A DNA stretch of 64,000 bases from CAWEHU01 sp963808965. GTDB taxonomy: Bacteria > Pseudomonadota > Alphaproteobacteria > Acetobacterales > Acetobacteraceae. Positions 34,696 through 45,077 of the stretch are shown here, piece after piece (positions within the stretch are counted from its first letter, which is position 1; each line of letters opens with the position of its first letter). Under the pieces are notes generated by a model. That model had not been told where the DNA came from. It did no database searches and saw only the letters and a program-made list of their open reading frames with translations. The position numbers and the translations under genes were made by a program. The stretch spans positions 1 to 64,000 of the forward strand of contig CAWEHU010000012.1 in the NCBI GenBank assembly GCA_963808965.1, in the 5' to 3' direction.

Positions 34696-36887
34696 ACGAG
34701 CTCGCCAACGAGCATCTCCCCGACCCCGGAACCATCGAGGCGATCGTTCACGGCCGCCACGGCGACCCGTTCGCTGTGCTCGGTCCGCATCCGGCACGCG
34801 GCGGCACGGTCATCCGGACTTTCCAGCCGGATGCGCAATCGGTCGCCGTGGTGGACCGTGCGACGGATGACGTGATCGGCACGCTGCGGCAAATCCACCC
34901 CGCGGGACTGTTCAGCGGCATCGTGAACACCGCGGCCCCTTACCGCTTCCGCATCGACACCGGCGAAATGTTGCGCGAGACGGAGGACTCCTACTCCTTC
35001 CCGCTACTGCTCGGCGATCTCGACGTTCATCTGCTCGCGGAGGGACGGCACCACGATCTCGGCCGGTGCCTCGGCGCGCACCCGATGCGGATCGGCGGCG
35101 TGCTCGGCGTGCGCTTCGCGGTGTGGGCGCCCAATGCGCGACGGGTCTCGGTCGTGGGCGACTTCAATGGCTGGGACGGCCGCCGCCATCCCATGCGGCT
35201 GCGTCACGGCGCTGGCGTCTGGGAGTTGTTCATTCCCCGGCTCGGGCCGGGCGCGCTCTACAAATACGAACTCCTCGGACCATCGGGCGAGATGCTGCCG
35301 CTCAAGGCCGATCCGGTCGCATGGGCGGCCGAGGCACCGCCGCGCACCGCGTCCGTCGTCGTGCGCACCGAGCCGTTCCGTTTCGGCGACGCCGAGTGGC
35401 GGGCGCGCGAGCGCGAGCGCAGCGCCGCGAACGCTCCGATTTCCATCTATGAGGTACACGCCGCCTCCTGGCTGCCGCTTGCTCCCGATGATCGCTCCGG
35501 CTGGGACATGCTGGCCGAACGGCTCGTGCCTTATGTGGAGCGCATGGGCTTCACGCATGTCGAGCTGCTGCCGATCATGGAGCATCCGTTCGGCGGCTCC
35601 TGGGGTTATCAGCCGCTCGGACAATTCGCGCCCAGTGCGCGCATGGGGCCGCCGGACGGGTTCGCGCGCTTCGTCGATCGCTGCCACGCGGCGGGCGTAG
35701 GTGTGATCCTCGACTGGGTGCCGGCGCATTTTCCGACCGACGCCTACGGCTTGGCGCGGTTCGACGGCACGCCGCTTTACGAGCACGCGGACCCGCGCGA
35801 GGGCTTTCATCGCGATTGGAACACGCTGATATACAATCACGGTCGGAACGAGGTGCGCGCCTTCCTGATCGGCAGCGCGCTGCACTGGCTCGAGCATTAT
35901 CACGCAGACGGGCTCCGCGTCGACGCGGTCGCCTCCATGCTGTACCGCGACTACAGCCGCCCGGCCGGCGAGTGGGTTCCGAACAAATACGGCGGACGCG
36001 AGAACCTGGAAGCGGTCTCGTTCCTGCAGGAGCTGAGCCGCACCCTCGCCGAACGCTGCCCGGGCGCCATGCTGATCGCCGAGGAGTCGACCGCGTGGCC
36101 TGGGGTCACGCGCTCACCCGACGAGGGCGGCCTCGGCTTCAGCTACAAGTGGAACATGGGGTGGATGCACGACACCCTCCACTACATGCACGAAGACCCC
36201 ATGTATCGCCGCTGGCATCACGACAACATCACCTTCGGCCTCGTGTATGCTTTTTCGGAGCGCTTCGTGCTGCCCTTGTCGCACGACGAGGTGGTGTACG
36301 GAAAAGGCTCGCTCATCGGCAAGATGCCGGGCGACCGCTGGCAGCGCTTCGCCAATCTGCGCGCCTATTTCGGCTTCATGTGGACGCATCCCGGCAAGAA
36401 ATTGTTGTTCATGGGCGGTGAGTTCGCGCAGGAACGGGAGTGGAATCACGACACCGGCCTCGACTGGCATCTGCTGGATGACCCGCTCCATGCCGGAATG
36501 CAGCGGCTCGTGCGCGATCTCAATCACGTGTATCGCGACACAGCGGCGTTGCACGCGCGCGATTGCGAGGGCGACGGCTTCCGCTGGGTGGTGATGGACG
36601 ACCGCGACCAGAGCGTGTTCGCATTTCTCCGCCTGGGCGGCCCGCAGGACGCGCCCGCGCTCACCGTGTGCAATTTCACCCCCATACCGCGACACGGCTA
36701 TCGTGTCGGGGTGCCGCTCGGAGGCGCGTGGCGCGAGATCGTCAACACCGACGCGGCTTCCTACGGGGGCTCGAATATCGGCAATGGCGGGGAAGTGCGG
36801 GCGGAGGAGACCGAGAGTCACGGCCAGCCCGCATCTCTAATGCTGAACTTGCCGCCTCTCGCCACCATCGTATTGCGCGCCGGATAG
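34692..36887 (+). CDS. glgB: Glycogen branching enzyme
   Basis: A 731-residue GH13 enzyme that makes alpha-1,6 branches in glucan. The N-terminal modules are N1 (IVHGRHGDPFAVLGPHP) and CBM48 (GVRFAVWAPNARRVSVVGDF). The barrel has EVHAASWLPL, VELLPIMEHPFGGSWGYQ, nucleophile Asp in ADGLRVDAVASMLY, acid Glu in MLIAEESTAWPGV and Asp in VLPLSHDEVVYGKGSL. The C-terminal all-beta domain follows. The ATG overlaps the TGA of treS-mak (ATGA at 34692-34695). Its frame is open far upstream only because of the break in the maltokinase end. Intact and of normal length. Confidence -1.
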   Translation: MNELANEHLPDPGTIEAIVHGRHGDPFAVLGPHPARGGTVIRTFQPDAQSVAVVDRATDDVIGTLRQIHPAGLFSGIVNTAAPYRFRIDTGEMLRETEDSYSFPLLLGDLDVHLLAEGRHHDLGRCLGAHPMRIGGVLGVRFAVWAPNARRVSVVGDFNGWDGRRHPMRLRHGAGVWELFIPRLGPGALYKYELLGPSGEMLPLKADPVAWAAEAPPRTASVVVRTEPFRFGDAEWRARERERSAANAPISIYEVHAASWLPLAPDDRSGWDMLAERLVPYVERMGFTHVELLPIMEHPFGGSWGYQPLGQFAPSARMGPPDGFARFVDRCHAAGVGVILDWVPAHFPTDAYGLARFDGTPLYEHADPREGFHRDWNTLIYNHGRNEVRAFLIGSALHWLEHYHADGLRVDAVASMLYRDYSRPAGEWVPNKYGGRENLEAVSFLQELSRTLAERCPGAMLIAEESTAWPGVTRSPDEGGLGFSYKWNMGWMHDTLHYMHEDPMYRRWHHDNITFGLVYAFSERFVLPLSHDEVVYGKGSLIGKMPGDRWQRFANLRAYFGFMWTHPGKKLLFMGGEFAQEREWNHDTGLDWHLLDDPLHAGMQRLVRDLNHVYRDTAALHARDCEGDGFRWVVMDDRDQSVFAFLRLGGPQDAPALTVCNFTPIPRHGYRVGVPLGGAWREIVNTDAASYGGSNIGNGGEVRAEETESHGQPASLMLNLPPLATIVLRAG

Positions 36888-38666
36888 ATGACCACACAAT
36901 TTAACTACCCCCTTCCATTCGGCTCCGAGCTTCAGAGCGATGGTACGGCGCGATTCCGTTTGTGGGCGCCCGGCGCCGCGAACGTAGCGTTGGAGATCGA
37001 AGGCCAGACTCCCGTGCCGATGCAGAGCGAGGAGGGCGGCTGGGTGAGCGCGCGAACCAAATGCGCAGCCGGCGCGCGCTACCGCTATCGCGTGAAAGAC
37101 GATCTCGCCGTGCCCGATCCCGCATCCCGGCGCCAGGGCGGGGACGTGCACGATGCGAGCGTCGTCGTTGACCCACGCGATTATTCCTGGAAGCACGCTG
37201 CCTGGAAGGGGCGACCCTGGCACGAGGCCGTCGTCTACGAGTTGCACGTGGGCGCGGCGGGCGGCTTTCGCGGCGTCACCGACCGGTTGGCATCGCTCAA
37301 AGACCTCGGCATCACAGCGATCGAGCTGATGCCCATCGCGGATTTCCCCGGCAAAAGCAACTGGGGCTATGACGGCGTGCTGCCCTATGCGCCGGATACG
37401 GCGTACGGCACGCCCGAGGAGCTGAAGGCTCTCATCGACGCGGCGCACGGCATGGACATGATGGTCATGCTCGATGTCGTCTACAATCATTTCGGCCCGG
37501 ACGGAAATTATCTGCACGCCTACGCGGAGCAATTCTTTCGCACCGACTTACAAACACCCTGGGGCGCGGCGATCGACTTTCGCAGACGCGAGGTGCGCGA
37601 CTTCTTCATCCAGAACGCGCTTTACTGGTTAATGGAGTATCGGTTGGACGGGCTGCGCTTCGACGCAGTCCACGCCATCAGCGAGCCGGATTTCCTTGAC
37701 GAGATGGCGCGCACGATCCGCGCGACAGTCGAGCCCGGCCGCCACGTCCATCTCGTGCTCGAACACGAGGGCAACAAAGCCTCGCATCTTGCGCCGGGGC
37801 TGTTCGACGCGCAGTGGACCGATGACTGGCATCATTGCGTCCACGTCATGCTCACCGGCGAGCATGAGGGCTATTACGAGGATTTTCAGGACGCAGCGCG
37901 GCTGCTTGCCCGCTGCATGGCGGAGGGCTTCGCCTATCAGGGCGAGATATCGCCGCATGGCGGCAAGCCGCGTGGCGAGCGGAGCTCCCATTTGCCAACG
38001 ACGGCGTTCGTGATCTGTCTCCAGAACCACGACCAGGTAGGCAACCGCGCGTTCGGCGAGCGGCTGACATCGCTCGCCCGCCCTCAAGCGCTGCGCGCGG
38101 CGACGGCCGCGCTGTTGATGGCGCCGTTCATCCCGATGCTGTTCATGGGAGAGGAGTGGGGCACGCGGGCGCCCTTCCTGTTCTTCACCGATCACAATCC
38201 GGATCTCGCGAAGCTCGTGCGCGAGGGGCGCCGGCGCGAGTTCCAGAAATTCGCCGCGTTTTCCGATCCCGCAAGGCGGGAGACGATCCCCGATCCGAAT
38301 GCGGCCTCCACCTTCACCGCTTCGGTGCCAAATCCGGCGGAAGCGACGCAGGAGGAGCACGGGAAAATTCTGGCCCTTCATCGCGACCTGCTCGCGCTCC
38401 GCCATCGCTACGTCGCGCCCCGCATCCCCGGCTGTCGTAGCGAGGGAGCGGAGGCGATCGGACCGAAGGCCGTGGTCGCGCGCTGGCGCATGGGCGACGA
38501 CGCGGTGCTGACGATTGCGATCAATCTCGACGAGGCTCCGGTGCCGATCGGCCCACTCGTCGGAGAGATGCTGTATGGCACCGGGGACAGGCTAACTCAC
38601 ATCGTGCCGGAAGGTGCTCTGCCCGGTGATACCACCGTGGTCTTTTTGGCCGAGCCGCGAGCATGA
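36888..38666 (+). CDS. treZ: Maltooligosyltrehalose trehalohydrolase
   Basis: A 592-residue GH13 enzyme that releases trehalose from maltooligosyl-trehalose made by TreY. It has an N-terminal CBM48-like module (GTARFRLWAPGAANVALEIE) and a barrel with YELHVGAAGGFRGVTDRLAS, IELMPIADFPGKSNWGYDGV and MLDVVYNHFGPDGNYL. The nucleophile Asp is in YRLDGLRFDAVHAI, Glu in HVHLVLEHEGNKAS and Asp in FVICLQNHDQVGNRAFG. It starts directly after the glgB stop (TAGATG) and ends with an ATGA overlap with malQ. The frame is intact. Confidence -1.
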   Translation: MTTQFNYPLPFGSELQSDGTARFRLWAPGAANVALEIEGQTPVPMQSEEGGWVSARTKCAAGARYRYRVKDDLAVPDPASRRQGGDVHDASVVVDPRDYSWKHAAWKGRPWHEAVVYELHVGAAGGFRGVTDRLASLKDLGITAIELMPIADFPGKSNWGYDGVLPYAPDTAYGTPEELKALIDAAHGMDMMVMLDVVYNHFGPDGNYLHAYAEQFFRTDLQTPWGAAIDFRRREVRDFFIQNALYWLMEYRLDGLRFDAVHAISEPDFLDEMARTIRATVEPGRHVHLVLEHEGNKASHLAPGLFDAQWTDDWHHCVHVMLTGEHEGYYEDFQDAARLLARCMAEGFAYQGEISPHGGKPRGERSSHLPTTAFVICLQNHDQVGNRAFGERLTSLARPQALRAATAALLMAPFIPMLFMGEEWGTRAPFLFFTDHNPDLAKLVREGRRREFQKFAAFSDPARRETIPDPNAASTFTASVPNPAEATQEEHGKILALHRDLLALRHRYVAPRIPGCRSEGAEAIGPKAVVARWRMGDDAVLTIAINLDEAPVPIGPLVGEMLYGTGDRLTHIVPEGALPGDTTVVFLAEPRA

Positions 38667-40678
38667 GCGATGCCGACCTGATCTCGCTCGCCGAACAGGC
38701 GGGCGTTGCCCCGCGCTGGCGCGATGCGTTCGGGAAAGACCACGACGTATCTCCCGAAACCCTGCGCACCGTACTCGCCGCCATCGACCTGCCCGCCGGG
38801 AGCGACGCTGATATAGCCGAGAGTCGAAATCGTTTGCGCGAGCAGGAGAGCGGCGCCTCTTTGCCCCCTCTCGTTACAGCAACGGTTGGACAACCGATCT
38901 CCTTGCCCATCCCGGCGGCGCGATACCGGATCCGATTAGAGAGCGGTTCGACCGAGGACGTCGCGGCCGAGCAAGTCGGCGAGGGACGCGCCGCATTGCG
39001 GCGGCATCGAGGAACCGGGCTACCATCAGCTAGAAATCGGGGACTCGGCGATCACGCTGGCCGTCGCTCCCCCGCGTTGCGTCTCGCTCGCCGAGGTAGG
39101 AGCCGACCAGCGGCCCTGGGGACTGGCCGTACAGCTCTATAGCCTCCGCCGCCCGGGGGATGGCGGCATCGGCGACTTCACCGCCTTGCGCGACTTCGTC
39201 CGCTCCGCCGCCGCGCATGACGCGACCGCCGTGGCGATCAGTCCGGTTCATGCGCAGTTTTCGGCCGACCCGGACCGTTTCAGCCCGTACGCGCCCTCCA
39301 GCCGCTCGCTGCTCAACGCCATCCACGCGGAGCTGCCCGAGACGGGGGATGCGGAGGAGCGGGCGCGGCTTGAAGCCCTGCCGCTGATCGACTGGCCCGC
39401 CGCGACGCGCGCCCGCTTGCGCGCCTTCCGTCGCGCTTTCGCGCGGGTCAGTCCCGACAATGCCGAGCTTGCCCAATTTCGCCGTGAGCAGGGTGACGGA
39501 CTTGAGCTGCACGCCCAATTCGAGGCGCTGCACGCTCATTTCTTCGGCGGGGACCCCAGCCGCTGGCACTGGCGGGATTGGCCGCAGGAATTTCGCGATC
39601 CGAACAGCCCCGGCGTGGCGCGGTTTGCCGAGGACCATCCGCAAGAAGTCGCCTTCCATGCGTGGCTCCAGTTCCTTGCCGAAAGCGGGCTCCGATCGGC
39701 GCAGCAGGCGGCGCGAGCTTCGGGAATGCCGATCGGACTCATCTCCGATCTCGCGGTCGGCACCGATTCCGGCGGCAGCCACGCCTGGAGCCGTCAAAAC
39801 GAGATGCTGATCGGGCTTTCGGTCGGCGCGCCCCCTGACCCGCTCGGCCCGCAGGGACAGAACTGGGGCCTAGTCGGTTTCTCGCCACGCGGGCTGCTGA
39901 AGAGCGGCTACTCGGCCTACCTGGAAATGATCCGCGCAGCCCTGCGGCATGCAGGCGGTGTTCGCATCGACCACGCTTTGGGGTTGGCCAGGCTCTGGGT
40001 CATTCCGGAAGGCAGAGGCGCGGACGAGGGCGCGTACCTCGCCATGCCCGAGCGGGATCTGCTGCGACTGATCGCGCTCGAATCATGGCGGCATCGCGCG
40101 ATCGTTCTGGGCGAGGATCTCGGCACCGTGCCCGAGGGTTTTCAGAGCCGGTTGCAGGAGGCCGGCGATAATGGGCCTTCGCGTGCTCTGGTTCGAGCGC
40201 GACGAGGGCTGGTTCACCCGGCCCTCCGGCTGGACCCGCGATGCCGTCGCGATGACCAGTACGCATGATTTGGCGACGGTTGCCGGCTGGTGGAGCAACG
40301 CGGATCTCGATTGGCGGGCAAGCCTTGGACTCCTCAAGGACGAGCCCCGGGAGCGCGCGCAACGGGCGGAGGACCGGACCGCGCTTTGGAACGCTTTTCG
40401 CGACAGCGGCGCAGCGGAAGGCGATCCGCCGCCCCCCGATGAGCCGGCCCGCGCCGTCGATGCGGCCATCACCCACACGGGCCGCGCTGCCTGCGAGCTC
40501 GTGCTTATCCCGGTCGAAGACGCACTGGCGATGCGCGAACAGCCGAACCTTCCGGGCACGCTCGACGAACATCCGAACTGGCGGCGTCGTCTCCCGGACA
40601 CGGCCGACCGGGTGCTCGACGAGCAAGCTGACCGCCGCGCGGCTCAAAGGTTTGGCCGAAGCGAGAAAGAGCGTATGA
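38663..40678 (+). CDS. malQ: 4-alpha-glucanotransferase (MalQ), three frame breaks
   Basis: About 670 residues across breaks near 39005, 40169 and 40624, each one extra base. This amylomaltase moves maltooligosyl groups between glucans. The N-terminal MalQ-specific helices (VAPRWRDAFGKDHDVSPETL) precede the GH77 barrel: PWGLAVQLYSLRRPGDGGIG, nucleophile Asp in GGVRIDHALGLARLWVIP, acid Glu in RAIVLGEDLGTVPEGFQ and Asp in AMTSTHDLATVAGWW. The true end is LKGLAEARKSV, TGA 40676-40678, overlapping the treY ATG. In the operon it would rework the oligosaccharides left by the TreY/TreZ route. Confidence -1.
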
Positions 40679-43473
40679 GCGCTCTGCGGGCCACCGCCCG
40701 CCTGCAGTTTCACAAGGACTTCACCCTCGACCACGCGCTGGACCTGGTTCCGTACTTCCGGGATCTCGGCATCAGCCATGTCTACGCCTCGCCGCTGCTC
40801 AAATCGCGGCCGGGCTCGACGCACGGCTACGACATCGTGGACCACCACGCGATCGACCCCGAGCTGGGTGGCGAGCCGGCGCTCCGCCGTCTGGTCGAGG
40901 AGCTGCGCCGGCACGAGATGGGACTCATCCTCGATATCGTTCCGAACCACATGGGGGTCGGCGGCGCGGACAATGCGTGGTGGCTCGATGTGCTGGAATG
41001 GGGCCGCGCGAGCCCGTATGCGGAATATTTCGACATCGACTGGGAGCCGCCCGACGCGACGCTGCGCGGTCGTCTGCTGGCCCCGTTTCTCGGCAACGCC
41101 TATGGCGAAGCGCTGGAGGCCGGAGACCTCGTCCTCAAATTCGATGCCGAGGACGGCCGCTTCTACGTTTCGGCTTACGACACGCACAGGTTTCCGATCG
41201 ACCCGCGGCAGGTACGCCTCGGTGCTCCGGGAGGGAGGGGCGGCTTTCGACGACCTCGCACCCCGATTCAATGCGATCGGTCCCGGCTTCGGCGGGCGCG
41301 AGGGAATGCGCCACCGCGCGCGGGAGGCCCGGTCGGTGCTTCGCCGGGCTGCCGGGGAGCGCTCCGGCGCGATAGAGGCAGTGCTGCGCGCTTTCGCGGT
41401 CGATGACCCTGAAGGCCGCGACCGTCTGCACCGGCTTCTGGAGCGACAAAACTACCGCCTCGCCTGGTGGCGGGCCGCCGCGGACGAGATCAACTGGCGC
41501 AGGTTTTTCGACATCAACAGCCTCGCCGGCATTCGCGCCGAGCAGCCCAACGTGTTCGACGACACGCACGCCTTCGTGCTTGGTCTATACGCCGAAGGCC
41601 TGATCGACGGCGTTCGCATCGACCATGTGGACGGACTGGCCGACCCGCGCGGCTACTGCCGCAAGCTGCGGCGGCGGCTCGAGTTCGGCGGCCGCGTCTC
41701 GCCCGAAGACTCTCCCGCCCGACCCCGCGGTGATCTGGGTCGAGAAGATCCTGGCCCCAGGCGAGCACCTGCCGACCGATTGGCTGACGGACGGCACGAC
41801 CGGTTACGACTTCATGAACGATGTCGCCGCGCTTCTGCACGATCCGGCCGGGGAAGCGCCGCTTACCGCGCTTTGGTCCGGGCTCACCGGCCGGCCCGCT
41901 GCCTTCGAGGAGGAAGCGCGGGCGGCGCGGCGGCAGATTCTGCGCGAGAGCCTGTTCAGCGAACTCTACGCCACCGCCGCCGCTCTGCACCGCATTGCGC
42001 GGCGGGACCTCCGGACCCGCGATTACACGCTGACCGCCGTGCGCAGGGCGCTCGAGGAGTTGCTGGTCCACTTCCCGGTCTACCGGATTCTACGCGGGCA
42101 TCGGCGGCATCTCGGAGACGGACGCGGCCGTGCTCGCGACCGCGATGCAAGGTGCGCGTCGCAGCGTGCGGGCTGCCGACCTCCCCCTGCTCGAGCTCAT
42201 CGGCGGCTGGCTATCAGGGGAGGGGCTGCGGGAGGCCGCTCCCGGCCCGCGACGGCACGAGCGGCTACGTGCGATGGTGCGTTTCCAGCAACTCTCGTCC
42301 CCAACGGCGGCCAAGTCGGTTGAGGACACCGCCTTTTACCGCTACGGCCGCCTCCTCTCGCGCAATGAGGTTGGCTCCGAGCCGTCGCGGTTCGCCCTTT
42401 CCGCGGCGGCTTTCCACACCGCCAATCGGGAACGTCGGCGGCGATACCCGCGCGCCTTGCTCGCGACGGCGACCCACGACCACAAGCGAGGCGAGGATAC
42501 GCGCGTGCGGCTCGCCGTGCTGAGCGAGATCCCGGATGAGTGGGAGAGTGCGCTCGGTCGCTGGATGCGGGTGAGCGGGCCCATGAAGCGGGAGATCGAG
42601 AGCCATCCCGCCCCGGACGTAGCCGACGAGATCATGCTGTATCAGATGATCGTCGCCGCATGGCCGCTCGGGCTTCTCCCCGAAGACACCGAAAGCCTGG
42701 TCGCCTTCCGCGACCGGATCGCGGCGTGGCAGGAGAAGGCGCTCCGGGAAGCGAAGCGCCACACGAGCTGGGCTGCCCCGAATGCTGAATATGAAGCGGC
42801 CAGCCGGGATTTTCTCACGCGCCTGCTCGATCCCGGGCACCCGAGCGGCATGGCTCAGGAACTGGCCGAATTCGCTGCCCGCATCGCGCCCGCGGGTGCT
42901 CTGAACGGCCTCGCGCAGACCCTGCTTCGTATCGCGTGCCCCGGCGTGCCGGACCTGTACCAGGGTGCGGAGTTTTGGGATTTTTCCCTCGTGGACCCGG
43001 ACAATCGGCGGCCGGTCGACTTCGCCACCCGCGCCGCGACGCTCGCCGGCAATTCCCCACCGGACGAGTTGCTCGAGAGTTGGCAGGACGGGCGCGTGAA
43101 GCAGGCGGTGATCGCGCGCGCCCTCGCGTTGCGCCGCCGTGCCTCGGGCCTGTTCGCGAGCGGCACCTATACGCCCCTGACCACAGAGGGGAAGATGGCC
43201 GATCATGTATTTGGTTTCGCCCGCATTCACGAAGGGCGGGCAGCCATCGTGATCGTCACCCGACTGGCCGCGAAACTCGAAGGTTTGCGTGAGAAACCGC
43301 TCGTTTCCGGGTCGGCCTGGCAAGGAACCGCCACAATCCTGCCGCGTAATCTCCACGGTCGTCGACTGAACGATGTACTGGGCGGGCGGAGCAATACGGG
43401 GGCTCCGGCGGGCCGCCTGCTCCTTGCCGACCTTCTGGCGAGACTCCCCGTCGCGCTGCTGGAGGCTCAATGA
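40675..43473 (+). CDS. treY: Maltooligosyl trehalose synthase, three frame breaks
   Basis: About 932 residues once breaks near 41212, 41681 and 42090 are bridged. The enzyme turns the reducing-end glucose of a maltodextrin into a trehalose unit. Signs are RATARLQFHKDFTLDHALDL, HVYASPLLKSRPGSTHGYD, ILDIVPNHMGVGGADNAWWL, nucleophile Asp in GVRIDHVDGLADPRGY, Glu in AVIWVEKILAPGEHLP, and late DTAFYRYGRLLSRNEVG, LATATHDHKRGEDTRVRLA and GVPDLYQGAEFWDFSLVDPD. It starts with ATGA overlap to malQ and ends with ATGA overlap to otsA. Each of the three frames reads a clean TreY segment, so nothing is missing. Confidence -1.
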
Positions 43474-44966
43474 ACCGGCTCGTCGTCGTGTCCAATCGCG
43501 TTCCGGACCCGTCGTCAGGGAGCAACCAGGCCGGAGGCCTAGCGGTCGCCCTCGAAGGGGTCATGGAGAAGCGCGGCGGTTTGTGGTTCGGATGGAGTGG
43601 CAAGACCGCATCCGGGGCAGCCAGCCAGCCGATCAAGATCGCGAAACACGGTCAGATCGACTTCGCGACCGTCGACCTCACGCCTGACGAGCACACACGG
43701 TACTACAACAACTTCTCCAATGGCGTCCTCTGGCCGCTTCTTCACACCATGCCGGAGCTGATGTCCTTGAACCGGCGCGACGCGCAGGTTTATCGCGCCG
43801 TCAACGCCCGCTTCGCCGACCAACTGGCCAATCTGATCCGGCCGAACGACCTGATCTGGGTGCACGATTACCATCTGCTCGCGATGCCCGCCTTGCTGCG
43901 GGCTCGGAATCTGCGAAATCCGATCGGCTTCTTCCTCCACATCCCGTTCCCCGCACCAGACGTCTTGTCCGCGGCGCCCGACGCGGCCGGCTTGATCCGG
44001 GACGTACTCGCGGCCGACCTGATCGGCTTTCAGACCGACCGGGACGCCGAGAACTTCGCGGCGGCGGCGCAGACCTTCGCCGGTGCGGATGGCTATAGCG
44101 GCGAGTGGCTGCATGTCGGCGGCCGGCGGGTCCGGCTCGGCGTGTTCCCGGTCGAGATCGAAGCGCGCGAGTTCAGCGGGATAGCAGCCTCCTCCTGGCG
44201 CTCCGTTTCCGCCCAACGTCTGCGCAGAAGCTTGCAGGGCCAGAAGCTGATTTTGGGGGTCGACCGCCTCGACCCCACGAAGGGCCTGCTGCAAAGACTT
44301 GCCGGTTACAAGCGCCTGCTGGAACGGCGCGAAGACTGGCGGCGGCGGGTGACGCTGCTGCAAATCGCCGCAATCTCCCGCAATGAGGTGAAGCCCTATC
44401 GCGACCTCAGGACCGCCCTCGACCGGGAGGCTGGCGCGATCAACAGCGAGTATGGCGACCCGGATTGGACGCCGCTCCGCATCGTCGCCCGGGCGGGCGC
44501 GCGCAACGTGGTCGCAGGGTATATGCGCGAGGCGCGGGTCGGGCTCGTGACCCCGGTACGGGACGGCATGAATCTGGTCGCCAAGGAGTATGTGGCGGCC
44601 CAGGACGAGCAGAATCCCGGGGTGCTGGTGCTCTCGCGTTTCGCGGGTGCTGCCCGGCAGCTCGATGCCGCGCTGCTCGTGAACCCGCACGACCCGGAGG
44701 ACATGGCGGACGCGCTGGACAAAGCCCTCTCGATGCCTCTCGCCGAGCGGCAAGAGCGCTGGAACGGCATGTGGCGAGCCATCGGCAATGTCTCACCCCT
44801 GATCTGGGGCCGCTCCTTCCTCGCCGCGCTGCTGCGCACGGCGCTGGTCGCCGACGCCCCCACCGTCCGGCAGAAGTCGCGCATCGAGCGGGCGCCGGAG
44901 GATATCACGGTAACGCGGGGCAGCCCCATCGGACCGATCCTGCCCGGATCGCAACGCGTCAATTGA
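43470..44966 (+). CDS. otsA: Trehalose-6-phosphate synthase
   Basis: A 498-residue GT20 glycosyltransferase that joins UDP-glucose and glucose-6-phosphate. Motifs are RLVVVSNRVP at the start, GGLWFGWSGKT, WVHDYHLLAMPALLRARN, NPIGFFLHIPFPAPD, the donor-site GVDRLDPTKGLLQRLAGYKR and RDGMNLVAKEYVAAQ near the C-terminus. It is the last gene of the operon (ATGA overlap with treY). No otsB phosphatase gene is in the window, so the partner enzyme must lie elsewhere. The C-terminal 40 residues (Arg/Pro-rich) are beyond the catalytic core. The frame is intact, unlike its three upstream neighbours. Confidence -1.
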   Translation: MNRLVVVSNRVPDPSSGSNQAGGLAVALEGVMEKRGGLWFGWSGKTASGAASQPIKIAKHGQIDFATVDLTPDEHTRYYNNFSNGVLWPLLHTMPELMSLNRRDAQVYRAVNARFADQLANLIRPNDLIWVHDYHLLAMPALLRARNLRNPIGFFLHIPFPAPDVLSAAPDAAGLIRDVLAADLIGFQTDRDAENFAAAAQTFAGADGYSGEWLHVGGRRVRLGVFPVEIEAREFSGIAASSWRSVSAQRLRRSLQGQKLILGVDRLDPTKGLLQRLAGYKRLLERREDWRRRVTLLQIAAISRNEVKPYRDLRTALDREAGAINSEYGDPDWTPLRIVARAGARNVVAGYMREARVGLVTPVRDGMNLVAKEYVAAQDEQNPGVLVLSRFAGAARQLDAALLVNPHDPEDMADALDKALSMPLAERQERWNGMWRAIGNVSPLIWGRSFLAALLRTALVADAPTVRQKSRIERAPEDITVTRGSPIGPILPGSQRVN

Positions 44967-45077
44967 GCCCGCGAGCAGCTAACCTCTAGCACGCGATCAC
45001 GTCGCGATCGAAACGCTCGGCCAGCTCTTCCCACCGCTTGGATGATCGCCCCAAGATCTGAGGGTCTCAATCAGCTG

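Noticed and set aside
44980..45077. Short minus-strand peptide KRWEELAERFDRDVIAC between otsA and nhaA
   Set aside because: Only about 23 codons, with no ATG or GTG start and no ribosome site; it may be a remnant but cannot be supported.
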